The position numbers were made by a program, and so were the translations under genes. The notes under the pieces are model-generated. The model had not been told where the DNA came from. It was given only the letters and a program-made list of their open reading frames with translations, and did no database searches. From contig DAINDF010000001.1 in NCBI GenBank assembly GCA_036732005.1, forward strand, positions 248,001 to 312,000: a stretch of DNA of 64,000 bases, read 5' to 3'. This DNA is from UBA1926 sp036732005 (GTDB lineage: Bacteria; Planctomycetota; Phycisphaerae; Phycisphaerales; UBA1924). Positions 1 to 7,679 of the stretch are shown in pieces (positions within the stretch are counted from its first letter, which is position 1; each line of letters opens with the position of its first letter).

Positions 1-168
1 GAGACCGCGGGTGTCTTCTCTTCCACCCGCCTGGAACGCAGCGGCGCCGAGGAAGCCCGCGACGGCGTGCCCTTCTCCGTCGTCTGCCTCATCAGGCCCG
101 AACCCCCGGGCGGCGCCGCCGCTCCGACAAGACCGCCCGCGGGCGCGAAGGCGGAGGCGAGCGGATGA
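1..168 (+). CDS. PilN-like pilus assembly protein, C-terminal end (partial)
   Basis: The first 168 bases read open in frame 1 as the last 55 residues of a gene that starts outside the window. The segment contains FSVVCLIRPEP followed by a Pro/Ala-rich tail. The short beta-strand before the end resembles the end of PilN/GspL-type periplasmic domains, but the assignment rests mainly on position, directly before a PilO-like gene. Its TGA overlaps the ATG of the next gene (ATGA), so the two are probably translationally coupled. PilN would sit in the inner membrane and link the cytoplasmic ATPase complex to PilO. Confidence 0.5.
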   Translation, partial: ETAGVFSSTRLERSGAEEARDGVPFSVVCLIRPEPPGGAAAPTRPPAGAKAEASG

Positions 169-710
169 GCACGCGCCGAACCAACCCGCTCCTGGCGATC
201 GACCTCGGCGGCGCCGCGGGCTCGCTGGCGGTAATCGTGCTGATCGCGCTGCTCGGCGTCCAGCCACTGACGACGATCAAGGCCGAGCGCGAGGCGCGGG
301 CTGTGCGCGCCTCCGAGATCAAGGCCCAGACCGACACGGTGCTCGGCGAGATCCGCGCTGCCCGGGCCGCGATCGACGAGACCGCCCAGCAGATCGAGAC
401 CCGCGAGCTCCGCCTCCTCTCCGCCGGCGAGCTCAACGCCAGGATCGCCTCGATGATCGAGCATACCTCAGAGCGTGGGCTCGAGGTCCTCGCGATCAAA
501 CCGGGCGAACTCGTGCGGGGCGAGCTGCACGGGCGGGTCCCGATCGAGACCGCCCTCTTTGGCCCGCTCCCCGAAGTGGTCCGCTATCTCCATGAACTCC
601 GGACCCGGTCGCGCGACCTCATCGTCCGCCGGATCCATATCCGCCCCGCCCCCGAGCCCGGCCAGGTCGTCGCGGGCCTCGGCACAGACTGGCTGACCCG
701 GGCAGACTGA
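165..710 (+). CDS. PilO/GspM-like inner-membrane pilus assembly protein
   Basis: 181 aa. One membrane segment lies at about residues 19-37 (LAVIVLIALLGVQP), followed by a charged helical, probably coiled-coil stretch (about 40-85) and a small alpha/beta domain to the end. This is the architecture of PilO and GspM, which form the inner-membrane alignment platform with PilN/GspL. The length is close to the family's usual ~200 aa. The start overlaps the preceding stop (ATGA). Sequence identity to named families is weak by eye, so the call depends on topology and on the pseudopilin genes that follow. Confidence 0.6.
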   Translation: MSTRRTNPLLAIDLGGAAGSLAVIVLIALLGVQPLTTIKAEREARAVRASEIKAQTDTVLGEIRAARAAIDETAQQIETRELRLLSAGELNARIASMIEHTSERGLEVLAIKPGELVRGELHGRVPIETALFGPLPEVVRYLHELRTRSRDLIVRRIHIRPAPEPGQVVAGLGTDWLTRAD

Positions 711-776
711 CCCGCCATCGCACCGGCCCACCGGAATCGGTGGCCCCGGAGCGGTCTGAATCGGACATCCCCTCGT

Positions 777-1313
777 ATGGGGCTGCCGATCAAACGAATC
801 GTGCTTCTCGGTCTCGCGGGTCTCGGGGGGACCGCGCTGCTCGTCGACCGCACGGTGCTCTCCTCCGCGACCGCCGCGACGGAGAGCCTGACCGGCCTGG
901 TCGAGCAGGTCCAGTCCGCCCAGAACATCGCCGCCGCGCTCGACAGCGGCGATCCGATGGCGATCCAGGGGCTCCTCGAGTCGCTGGTGAACGACCAAGG
1001 CGCCGATCCCAACCAGGTGCCCACCGGGCTGTTCGGGCTCGCGGAGATGGCCCTCTCGGCCGCTCAACCGGACCAGGGCACGCCCGCACAGGACGCCTCG
1101 GGCGTCACGCCCCGAGGCGAGCCCGGGGTCGGCGTGGGCCTGCCCCGTGTCTCGATCGTTCTGACCACCCCGAACGGTGGGCTCGCCGTCGTCAACGGCC
1201 AACCCATGCGGGAAGGCCAGCACGCCCACGGCCTCCGCCTGGTGCGCGTCGAGGAGGACGCGGTGCTGGTCGACGCCGGCCGGGGCCCGCGGCGCGTGGC
1301 GATTCGGCCCTGA
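777..1313 (+). CDS. PilP/GspC-like periplasmic protein of the pilus/T2SS platform
   Basis: 178 aa. An N-terminal signal anchor (RIVLLGLAGLGGTALLVD) is followed by a linker rich in Ala, Gln and Pro and a C-terminal ~60-aa beta domain. That domain runs from SIVLTTPNGGLAVVNGQPM to VLVDAGRGPRRVAI, with the alternating hydrophobic pattern and the VVNGQ element of the PilP/GspB/GspC homology region. This family couples the inner-membrane platform to the outer-membrane secretin. It lies between the PilO-like gene and the pseudopilins, which supports the role. No secretin gene is in the window; it may lie upstream. GspC and PilP cannot be separated here. Confidence 0.55.
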   Translation: MGLPIKRIVLLGLAGLGGTALLVDRTVLSSATAATESLTGLVEQVQSAQNIAAALDSGDPMAIQGLLESLVNDQGADPNQVPTGLFGLAEMALSAAQPDQGTPAQDASGVTPRGEPGVGVGLPRVSIVLTTPNGGLAVVNGQPMREGQHAHGLRLVRVEEDAVLVDAGRGPRRVAIRP

Positions 1314-1465
1314 GTGCGCGGCCCGGTCCGTTTGTGCGGGCTGACCGAGAGAAGCCGGGGCGATTGAGGCCCCGGAGTGGTCACCCCGCCCCAAGGGATG
1401 GTCGAAGAAAGACCGGTCGGAAGTTCGAGGCATTCCAATCTTCCCTTGATACCGAGAGGCCCCCG

Positions 1466-1936
1466 ATGTTCAGCATCACCCGCAGCCGCCGAGCGTTCAG
1501 TCTGGTCGAACTCGTCATTGTCGTCGTGATCCTCGGGATTATCGGCGCAATCGCGATCCCGCGCATGAGCCGCGGCGCCTCGGGCGCCGGCGAGAGCGCC
1601 CTGATCGCCGATCTCGCGGCCCTGCGGAACGCGATCGAGCTCTACAAGGCCGAGCACGGCGGGACGCTCCCCACCGCGGCCGCGATCGAGGCCCAGCTGA
1701 CGACCTATTCGAGCTCCGCCGGCGCGACCCAGGCGACCCCGGACTCGACCTATGTCTACGGGCCCTATCTGCACGCGATCCCGGCGATCAAGGTCGGCGC
1801 CCGCAAGGGCTCCAACGGCATCGCCGCCGCCGACGCCGCCGGCATCGGCTGGCTCTACAACGAGACCACCGGCAAGATCATCGCCAACTCGACCGCGACC
1901 TCGTCCGACGGTGTGACCACCTACGACGAGTTCTGA
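1466..1936 (+). CDS. Major pseudopilin, GspG/PilA-like
   Basis: 156 aa from the ATG before FSITRSRRAFSLVELV. The class III prepilin leader is short and basic (RSRRA) and followed by FSLVELVIVVVILGIIGAIAIP, with the invariant Glu at +5. An oddity is Ala instead of Gly at -1 of the prepilin peptidase site. The C-terminal part (ESALIADLAALRNAIELYKAEHGG) matches the GspG-type alpha-spine and the loop in which major pseudopilins start their globular domain. It is the first of four pilins in a row and is probably the main shaft subunit. The frame stays open upstream of the ATG, but that part lacks a leader and overlaps the previous gene. Confidence 0.8.
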   Translation: MFSITRSRRAFSLVELVIVVVILGIIGAIAIPRMSRGASGAGESALIADLAALRNAIELYKAEHGGTLPTAAAIEAQLTTYSSSAGATQATPDSTYVYGPYLHAIPAIKVGARKGSNGIAAADAAGIGWLYNETTGKIIANSTATSSDGVTTYDEF

Positions 1937-1948
1937 TCCGAGCCCGGC

Positions 1949-2482
1949 ATGCCGAACGGCTCCGACGCCATCAACGCACTCGGAACACGGGCTCGGCGGG
2001 GGTTCACCCTCGCCGAGCTCGTTGTCGTGCTCGCGATCATCGCCGTGCTCTCCGCGGTCGCCATCCCACGGTTCGCCCAGGCCGGCAACACCGCCTCGGC
2101 CCAGTCCGCAGCCAACATGCTCGCCGCCGCGTTTGAGGACGCACGCGTCGCCGCACGGATCCGCTCGGCTGGCGTCCGTTCGAGGTTCTCGCCCACGACC
2201 GACCGCGTGCAGATCGGCGTGCCCTCCACCTCCGAGGTCCTCGCCGACTTCGTCACCACAGACGCCCCCTACCGCGCCAACATCAGCATGGCCCTCACCG
2301 AGGACGGCGACGACACCGTCGATGTCGATGCCCTCGGCTTCTTCTCCCAATCCGCCATGATCACCCTCTTCGTCGGCAACCGCAGCGTCGCCGTGCTCAT
2401 CGACGCCGACACCGGGACCGTCTCGACCACGACCTCCACCGTGACCTCGACCAAGTTCCTCACCGACAAGGGGCTGAAATGA
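1949..2482 (+). CDS. Minor pseudopilin, GspH-like
   Basis: 177 aa. A long leader of 18 residues ends in RRG and is followed by FTLAELVVVLAIIAVLSAVAIP, a clear prepilin cleavage site with Glu at +5. The rest is a beta-rich domain of about 130 residues, as in GspH/FimT minor pilins, which prime pseudopilus assembly at the tip. It begins 12 bases after the major pseudopilin and its stop overlaps the next ATG by four bases (ATGA), so it belongs to the same operon. GspH versus FimT cannot be decided from sequence alone. Confidence 0.75.
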   Translation: MPNGSDAINALGTRARRGFTLAELVVVLAIIAVLSAVAIPRFAQAGNTASAQSAANMLAAAFEDARVAARIRSAGVRSRFSPTTDRVQIGVPSTSEVLADFVTTDAPYRANISMALTEDGDDTVDVDALGFFSQSAMITLFVGNRSVAVLIDADTGTVSTTTSTVTSTKFLTDKGLK

Positions 2483-2970
2483 CCGCCCCCGCCCGCGGAT
2501 TCACCCTCATCGAGACGGTCGTCTCGATCGCTGTGCTGTCGATCGTCATGGGGGCGCTGATGTCCACCATGATCCTCGCCACCCACGCCCTCCCGGGCCT
2601 CGACGACCCCGCTCGGCTCGCCAACGAGGCCGACGCCGCCCTCGAGGAGATGATGACCGACGCCATGATCGCCTCCCTGGTCACCACGGATGGGGCCGTG
2701 CTCAAGCTGGTCGTCCCCGACCGCACCGGCGACACCATCGACGAGACGATCACCTTCGGCCTCGTCGACGCCGACACCCCCCCCACCGAGCTCTACCGCG
2801 AGTTCAACGGCACACGCCGCGTCGTGGCGAACCGCGTGCTCGCCATGGGCGTCGAGGTCACGAGCTTCGAGGGCGGGCCGCGCCTGCTGACTGTCGAGCT
2901 CGCGACGGGGCACTCCATCGTCCGCCGGGCCTCGGTGGACCTGATGGCCCGCCCGGAGACCACACCGTGA
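2479..2970 (+). CDS. Minor pseudopilin with prepilin-type N-terminus
   Basis: 163 aa. MTAPARG precedes FTLIETVVSIAVLSIVMGAL, a textbook prepilin peptidase site with Gly at -1 and Glu at +5. The C-terminal domain contains repeated strand-like segments and no cysteines. Its place between a GspH-like and another pseudopilin suggests a GspI- or GspJ-type tip subunit. Both ends overlap neighbours by four bases (ATGA before, GTGA after), so translation of the pilin genes is probably linked. Confidence 0.7.
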   Translation: MTAPARGFTLIETVVSIAVLSIVMGALMSTMILATHALPGLDDPARLANEADAALEEMMTDAMIASLVTTDGAVLKLVVPDRTGDTIDETITFGLVDADTPPTELYREFNGTRRVVANRVLAMGVEVTSFEGGPRLLTVELATGHSIVRRASVDLMARPETTP

Positions 2971-3605
2971 CCCGCCGCAATCGTTACGCCTCCCGCCCCG
3001 GGCTCTCCCTCGTCGAGGCGGTGCTCTCCATCGCCATCGTCGGCGGACTGCTCGCCTCCGTGCTCACCGTCGTGGGTGTCGCCGCCCAGCGGGCCGGGCA
3101 GGCCGAGCAGTCCTCCCGCGCCGCCTGGCTCGCCCGAGACCTCCTCGCCGAGATCGCCAGCCGACCCTGCGCCGACCGCGCCGCGGGCGACCTCCTCAGC
3201 GGGCTCGACGCGGTCACCAGCGATCTCGGGCTCAACCCCCTGCTCGAGGCCGCGGGGGCCGACCTCATGCCCGGGCGAACCGCCTTCAACGACATCTTCG
3301 ACTACGACGACTGGACCTCCACCCCCCCCGTCGATGTCGACGGCGAGCCCATCCCGGGCTTCGACGGGTGGACCCGCTCCGTCACCGTCACCGACGCCAA
3401 CCCCGCGACGCTCGCCAGCAGGTCCTCGAACAAGGACTGCGCGTTCATCGTCGTCACCGTCGCCATCGGAAGCCGCACGCTCCACACCGAGACCATCGTC
3501 CGCAGCGCCGCCGCCGACGGGCTGCGCCTGATCGGCGCTGAAGAACAGGAAAAGGCCCAGTCCGGCTCGCTGGGCTCGGTGCTCACCGGCCTGCTGGGGA
3601 GATGA
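2967..3605 (+). CDS. Minor pseudopilin, GspI/GspJ-like
   Basis: 212 aa, GTG start overlapping the previous stop. The leader RRNRYASRPG is followed by LSLVEAVLSIAIVGGLLASVL; cleavage after Gly and Glu at +5 are kept. The next helix (AGQAEQSSRAAWLARDLLAEI) has the pattern of GspI/J spines (many pilins have the related 'A..LA..ll..i'). Two cysteines (in RPCADR and KDCAF) might form a disulfide in the globular domain. It overlaps the following GspK-like gene by four bases. Confidence 0.7.
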   Translation: MTRRNRYASRPGLSLVEAVLSIAIVGGLLASVLTVVGVAAQRAGQAEQSSRAAWLARDLLAEIASRPCADRAAGDLLSGLDAVTSDLGLNPLLEAAGADLMPGRTAFNDIFDYDDWTSTPPVDVDGEPIPGFDGWTRSVTVTDANPATLASRSSNKDCAFIVVTVAIGSRTLHTETIVRSAAADGLRLIGAEEQEKAQSGSLGSVLTGLLGR

Positions 3606-4735
3606 CCATGGGACGCCTCCACACCACACGCCGGGGCGGGTCGTATGTCTTCGTCCTGATCACCACCTCCGTCGCCGCCTCGATCGCGATCGGGGGGCTC
3701 ACGCTGCGGCAAGCCTCGGCCGAGCGCGCGGCCGACTTCGAGGACCTCGCCTCCGCCCGCCTGCTCGCCCAATCGGGCCTCGAGGCCGCCCTCGGGGCCC
3801 TCGCGGAGGACAACAACTGGCGGAACGACCCCACGCTCGAGATCGACTACGCGATCGGGCGCGGCAAGGTCGGCGTCGAGGTGACCGACCCCGCCGACGC
3901 CGACCTGAGCGACGATGCCGATGATTCCTACCGCGTCACCGCGACCGCGACGCTCGGCCAGGCCCGCGCCGTGCTCCGGGCCGATGTGATCATCCCCACC
4001 GGCGACGAGTACCGCGACCGCGTGCTCGAGGCAAGCCCCGTCGCCTACTGGCCCCTTGACGAGGACCGTGCGACCTTCATCGCGACCAAACTCGCGGGCG
4101 CCCAGGACGCAGGGTACTCCCTGAACACCGTGCCGAACAAGCGCACGGGTTTCGATGAACGCCCCGCGCCGACCATGGCCAGCACCTTCTCATTCGCCTA
4201 CGCGAACCACCACGCCGACTATCTGCTCAACGCGGGGACCATCGCCTGCTGGGTCTACATCGATTCGGACTCCGCCGGCGACCAGGCGATCTTCGCCAAG
4301 AACATCACCGGGAACAACCCGGGGAGCATCTACATCTATGTCTCAACCAGCATGCAGCTCATGGTCCGCATGGAGACGACCACACAATCAACCACCCAGA
4401 GCGTGACCCGGCTCTCGCCCGGGGAATGGCACCATGTCGCCGTCACCTTCGGGCCGGGCGGCATCGAGATCTTCGTCGACGCGGTCTGCAAGAAGAAGGA
4501 CAAGACCTGGACCACCGGGCTCGGCACGGGCGCCGGCGGCAGCGGCAACACGCTGCCCATCCAGATCGGGTCGTGGTACAACGGGACGACTTTCCAGGAC
4601 TCGCTCAACGGCTCGGTCCGCGATGTCGCGATCTTCTCCAAGCAGATGACCGAGGACGAGATCGACCTGCTCGTCAACGGCACACCCCCGATCCCCTCCA
4701 TCGACCCCGACTCGTGGGCCTGGGTGACGGACTGA
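3602..4735 (+). CDS. GspK/PilX-like minor pilin fused to a LamG/concanavalin-like domain
   Basis: 377 aa. Residues about 10-60 resemble GspK/PilX N-termini: basic RRGG, a hydrophobic helix (SYVFVLITTSVAASIAIGGL), then an Ala-rich spine (ASARLLAQSGLEAALGAL). Residues about 135-360 look like a LamG or concanavalin-type jelly roll: VAYWPLDE at its start, then TIACWVYID, a central GEWHHVAVTFGPGG and a final GSVRDVAIFSK. Such domains bind glycans or extracellular matrix. It is the last gene of the pilin operon (ATGA overlap upstream). Inference: a tip subunit carrying a lectin-like adhesin. It lacks the Glu+5 pilin signature, as GspK often does. Confidence 0.7.
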   Translation: MTMGRLHTTRRGGSYVFVLITTSVAASIAIGGLTLRQASAERAADFEDLASARLLAQSGLEAALGALAEDNNWRNDPTLEIDYAIGRGKVGVEVTDPADADLSDDADDSYRVTATATLGQARAVLRADVIIPTGDEYRDRVLEASPVAYWPLDEDRATFIATKLAGAQDAGYSLNTVPNKRTGFDERPAPTMASTFSFAYANHHADYLLNAGTIACWVYIDSDSAGDQAIFAKNITGNNPGSIYIYVSTSMQLMVRMETTTQSTTQSVTRLSPGEWHHVAVTFGPGGIEIFVDAVCKKKDKTWTTGLGTGAGGSGNTLPIQIGSWYNGTTFQDSLNGSVRDVAIFSKQMTEDEIDLLVNGTPPIPSIDPDSWAWVTD

Positions 4736-4975
4736 TACTGATCTGGATTGGTTGACGCGCGGAAAGCGGTGCCACGACCCGCCCGGAGGGCGCGTCGTGC
4801 GTCTCTCGTCGGCGTCCGATCCGCACCACGCGCCGCTGACGCGGCGGGTGGTGGCACCGGCGGAGCACGCGCAGCGGTCAATCACGAGCCGTATGACACG
4901 CCCCGCCATCGAACGCGCCGAAGAGCCTAAATCGCAAGTGAAGGACGGGTGCCCTGGAACACCTTTGCAGGCACT

Positions 4976-6232
4976 TCAGCCCCGCCCGGGCGCGCAGGCC
5001 CGAAGCACCCACTTCAACTCATCCGCGATCCCCTCGGCCAGGGTCCCACGCTTGAGCTCTTCCGGCAGCACGCCCCACGCGTAGGTCTCGACCTCGAAGT
5101 GCCTCGTGTCGTGATACTCCCGGGCCGCCGCGACCGCCTCGGCGATCTGGCCATGGGTGGAGCCCAGCGGGCCGATCGAGTCGAGGTAGACCGGGACATG
5201 GAAGTGGACGCGGAGGCGGTCCGGGACCTGTGACGCATCGCCGCCGTCGCGGACGCGCTCGAGCATCGCGATCGCCTCGGGCAGGTCTTCGATCAATTCA
5301 AACGAACCCGGGTCCCCCTCCCGGCGCTGCACGCCGGTCTGGTGCAGGTACCGCGGCTCGGCGAAGGGACGGAGGTGCTCGATCGCGGCTTCGACGCCGA
5401 TCGCTTGCACATCGACATCGAGGGCCGACGAGATCTGCACCTTGTTCACGCGGATGCCCGCCTCGGCGTATCGACGCAGCACGGTCCGCTGGTCCTCGAA
5501 CATCACCGCCGCGTGGCAGACATCGTGGCAGACGCCGATGTGCCTGCGGTGGGCCTCATCGGGCAGGTGCTCGTCGAAGAACGCGATCACATCGTCGGCC
5601 GTGTCAAGAATGCACCCGGGCTCGGGCTCGAGGTCGAGGGTCAAGAGCCCGCCCACGGCCGACGACGCGGCTCCAATAAAGGTGGTCGCGAGCCGAAGCC
5701 ACTCGCCGGCCGCCTCCACGCGGGCGGCGTCCCCTTCCGGACGCGACCACCCGATCGGCAGCGTCGACACACTCCCCCCCGAACGCCCGTGCCTGACCAT
5801 GTCAGGCGCCGCCAGATCCGCCATGAGACCGACCGCGGCCACGGACTGCATGAACCGCAGCTTGTCGGACCAGTCGGGCTCGTACACCCTGTGCTTGACC
5901 CGGCGCCCGTGGAATCCGGCAAACGGGAACGCGTTGCCGGTAAAGACATAGAGCCCGTTGCCCCGCAACCAGTCTCGCAGCGCCGCGACCCGATCGTTCC
6001 CGATGCCGCACATGTCCCACTCAACAAATCGTTCCTTCGACCCCATGACATCCGGGGGCGGAACAAAGTACGGCATCCAGAGGCCGAGCCCGAGCCTGCG
6101 CCCATCGTTCCACGAGGCCCGCACCGCGAGCGCGTTCGCCGTGAGGGATTCGACGATATCGGAGAAAGTCTCGCCCGGGTGCACATTGGTGCAGTACCCG
6201 AGGTTGGTCCCGTGCCCGAGCAGGTCGATCAT
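4976..6232 (-). CDS. eboE: Metabolite traffic protein EboE-like (TIM-barrel isomerase fold)
   Basis: 418 aa. It starts LLGHGTNLGYCTNVHPGET, close to the EboE hallmark 'YCTNIHPGE', and continues with LYVFTGNAFPFAGFHGRRVK, VYEPDWSDKLRF and SVSTLPIGW, all typical of this sugar-isomerase-like family. In known EBO clusters (eustigmatophytes, cyanobacteria, Bacteroidetes) EboE acts with EboA-D in an uncharacterised route thought to move prenylated metabolites to the periplasm. The start was chosen because its ATG overlaps the TGA of the upstream TatD-like gene (ATGA); the frame is open 39 codons further upstream only within that gene. The exact reaction is unknown. Confidence 0.75.
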   Translation of the reverse strand: MIDLLGHGTNLGYCTNVHPGETFSDIVESLTANALAVRASWNDGRRLGLGLWMPYFVPPPDVMGSKERFVEWDMCGIGNDRVAALRDWLRGNGLYVFTGNAFPFAGFHGRRVKHRVYEPDWSDKLRFMQSVAAVGLMADLAAPDMVRHGRSGGSVSTLPIGWSRPEGDAARVEAAGEWLRLATTFIGAASSAVGGLLTLDLEPEPGCILDTADDVIAFFDEHLPDEAHRRHIGVCHDVCHAAVMFEDQRTVLRRYAEAGIRVNKVQISSALDVDVQAIGVEAAIEHLRPFAEPRYLHQTGVQRREGDPGSFELIEDLPEAIAMLERVRDGGDASQVPDRLRVHFHVPVYLDSIGPLGSTHGQIAEAVAAAREYHDTRHFEVETYAWGVLPEELKRGTLAEGIADELKWVLRACAPGRG

Positions 6233-7041
6233 GACCCGGACCCGACGGCGAACTTCCCGCTCTGGCTCAGGAACTTCATCGGGTTCCCGTACGAGATCGT
6301 GTCGATCGTCTCCTCGCTGTGCCCACGCCGCTTCATCTCCAGCCGGCACTTGGGCACCGCCAGCGGGTCCGAGTGCCCCCAGTCACCCGCCGAGTTGATC
6401 CACAGACGCTCGGTGCCGCACATCTCGACGATGTCCGCCGCCCGCTGCGGCGTGCACTTCGTGTCCGGGTAGAGCGTCATCCCCGCCCAGAACCCCGCGT
6501 CGAGCACCAGGTTCACCGTGTGCTCCTCGACATGGTCGATCAGCACCCGCCCCGGGTCGAGGTTCCCGTTCCGCCGGATCGCGTCGATGATCAGCCGCGT
6601 CCCCTTGAGCTTGTCCTCGAGATGCGGCGTGTGCACAAGGACCAACTGCCCTTGCGCCGCGGCCAACGCGAGCTGCTCCTCCAGGATCGCCAGCTCGTTC
6701 TTCGAGTTCTTGTTCAGCCCGATCTCCCCGATCCCCAGCACGCCGGGCCGCCCCAGGAACTCCGGAATCAGCGCGATGACCTCGCGCGCAAAGCCCGGGT
6801 CCTCCGCCTCCTTCGGGTTGATGCACAGCCAGCAGTGATGCCGGATGCCGTACGCCGCCGCACGCGCCGGCTCGGTCTCCGTCAGCAGGCGGAAGTAGTC
6901 GTAGAACCCCTGCGGGCTCGACCGGTCGTACCCCGCCCAGAACGCCGGCTCCGTGATCGCCACGCACCCCGCCAGGGCCATGTTGCGATAGTCGTCCGTC
7001 GTCCGGCTCACCATGTGGATGTGCGGATCGATGTACCGCAT
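6229..7041 (-). CDS. TatD-family metal-dependent hydrolase, EboB-like
   Basis: 270 aa. It opens with the metal-binding YIDPHIHMVSRT (H-x-H) of the TatD/amidohydrolase superfamily. Further conserved pieces are GIGEIGLNK (metal-ligand Glu), VLVHTPHLEDK, VLIDHVEEHTV and the late NSAGDWGHSDPLAVP with an Asp. It overlaps both neighbours by four bases and sits directly before an EboE homologue, the place of EboB in other EBO clusters. The substrate is unknown; general TatD enzymes cut DNA, but EBO members are presumed to act on small molecules. Confidence 0.75.
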   Translation of the reverse strand: MRYIDPHIHMVSRTTDDYRNMALAGCVAITEPAFWAGYDRSSPQGFYDYFRLLTETEPARAAAYGIRHHCWLCINPKEAEDPGFAREVIALIPEFLGRPGVLGIGEIGLNKNSKNELAILEEQLALAAAQGQLVLVHTPHLEDKLKGTRLIIDAIRRNGNLDPGRVLIDHVEEHTVNLVLDAGFWAGMTLYPDTKCTPQRAADIVEMCGTERLWINSAGDWGHSDPLAVPKCRLEMKRRGHSEETIDTISYGNPMKFLSQSGKFAVGSGS

Positions 7042-7343
7042 CAGCCCCGCCCCCCCTTCGACGCCCCGCCCGGAGGCGCCGCCCCCAGCGCCCCCTTGCC
7101 CGGCGCCGCCGCGACCGGGTCGGCCGACTGATCCGACAACGCCTCCTGCACCCGCCGCGCCCGACCCGGCGCAGGCTCGGTCAGGATCTTCACCGCCTCG
7201 CGGAACGCATCGATCCTGAAGTCGCCCTCCCCCCCCGCCCGGTCGTAGCGGTCGAGGAACGCGGCCAGGTCGAGCAACTTGGCGCGGTGTTCAAGGAAAT
7301 ACAGGTCGAGAACCCTCTTCCGGTCCGCTGGGATCGACGGCAT
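7041..7343 (-). CDS. 100-aa conserved-looking protein at the head of the EBO-like operon
   Basis: 100 aa, function not recognised. Residues 7-60 form a charged helical segment (RVLDLYFLEHRAKLLDLAAF followed by LDRYDRAGGEGDFRIDAF); the tail is rich in Gly, Ala and Pro. The ATG is preceded by GGAG at a spacing of about 8 bases, which favours this start over an in-frame ATG eight codons upstream at 7367. The stop overlaps the TatD-like start (ATGA). No membrane segment or signal peptide is seen. By context it may be a small partner of the EboB/EboE-like enzymes. It is shorter than EboA and I see no clear match to it. Confidence 0.6.
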   Translation of the reverse strand: MPSIPADRKRVLDLYFLEHRAKLLDLAAFLDRYDRAGGEGDFRIDAFREAVKILTEPAPGRARRVQEALSDQSADPVAAAPGKGALGAAPPGGASKGGRG

Positions 7344-7679
7344 GGCTTCGCTCCGGGGGCTGTCCATCGGGCAGGATAGAAGTCGCCCCGCCGACCGGCC
7401 CGCCACCCCGGGCCCCGCAGGCCCGCCCCGATCCGGACACGACCCGCACAGAACGCCTCGGGCAATGTGAAGATGCGACGAATCCCGACCCCGGGCCACA
7501 ATTGGGGCTCCCGCCGCTCCTGCGGACCGGACGATCTGCTATTGTCCCCCGTCGGATGGACCCGACGCCGTCCGGTGTCACGACCCAAGAGATCATCCCC
7601 ACCCGGCTCACCCGTGAGACCGAGTCGCCAGCGGAAGGCGAACACACCGCAGACGCATCAGGTCGAGCCAGAACCGCCC
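7344..7679. other. Intergenic region between the divergent EBO-like operon and the desaturase gene
   Basis: 336 bases with no convincing gene. It must carry promoters for both directions. On the minus strand a TATCCT hexamer (7373-7378) lies just upstream of the first genes of the EBO-like operon, and on the plus strand TATTGT (7540-7545) could be a -10 for the desaturase. Neither has a good -35 partner. No strong hairpin was found. Confidence 0.4.

Noticed and set aside
11..595. Open frame of 194 codons at the left edge
   Set aside because: Overlaps the PilN end and PilO in another frame; the translation is Arg/Pro/Asp-rich and lacks hydrophobic segments.
1064..2350. 428-codon minus-strand frame over the pseudopilin genes
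   Set aside because: Gly/Asp/Val-rich composition typical of antisense shadows; the plus-strand pilins have clear leaders.
6233..6349. N-terminal extension of EboE
   Set aside because: The extra 39 codons lie entirely within the TatD-like gene and are Arg/Glu-rich; the ATGA overlap gives a better start.
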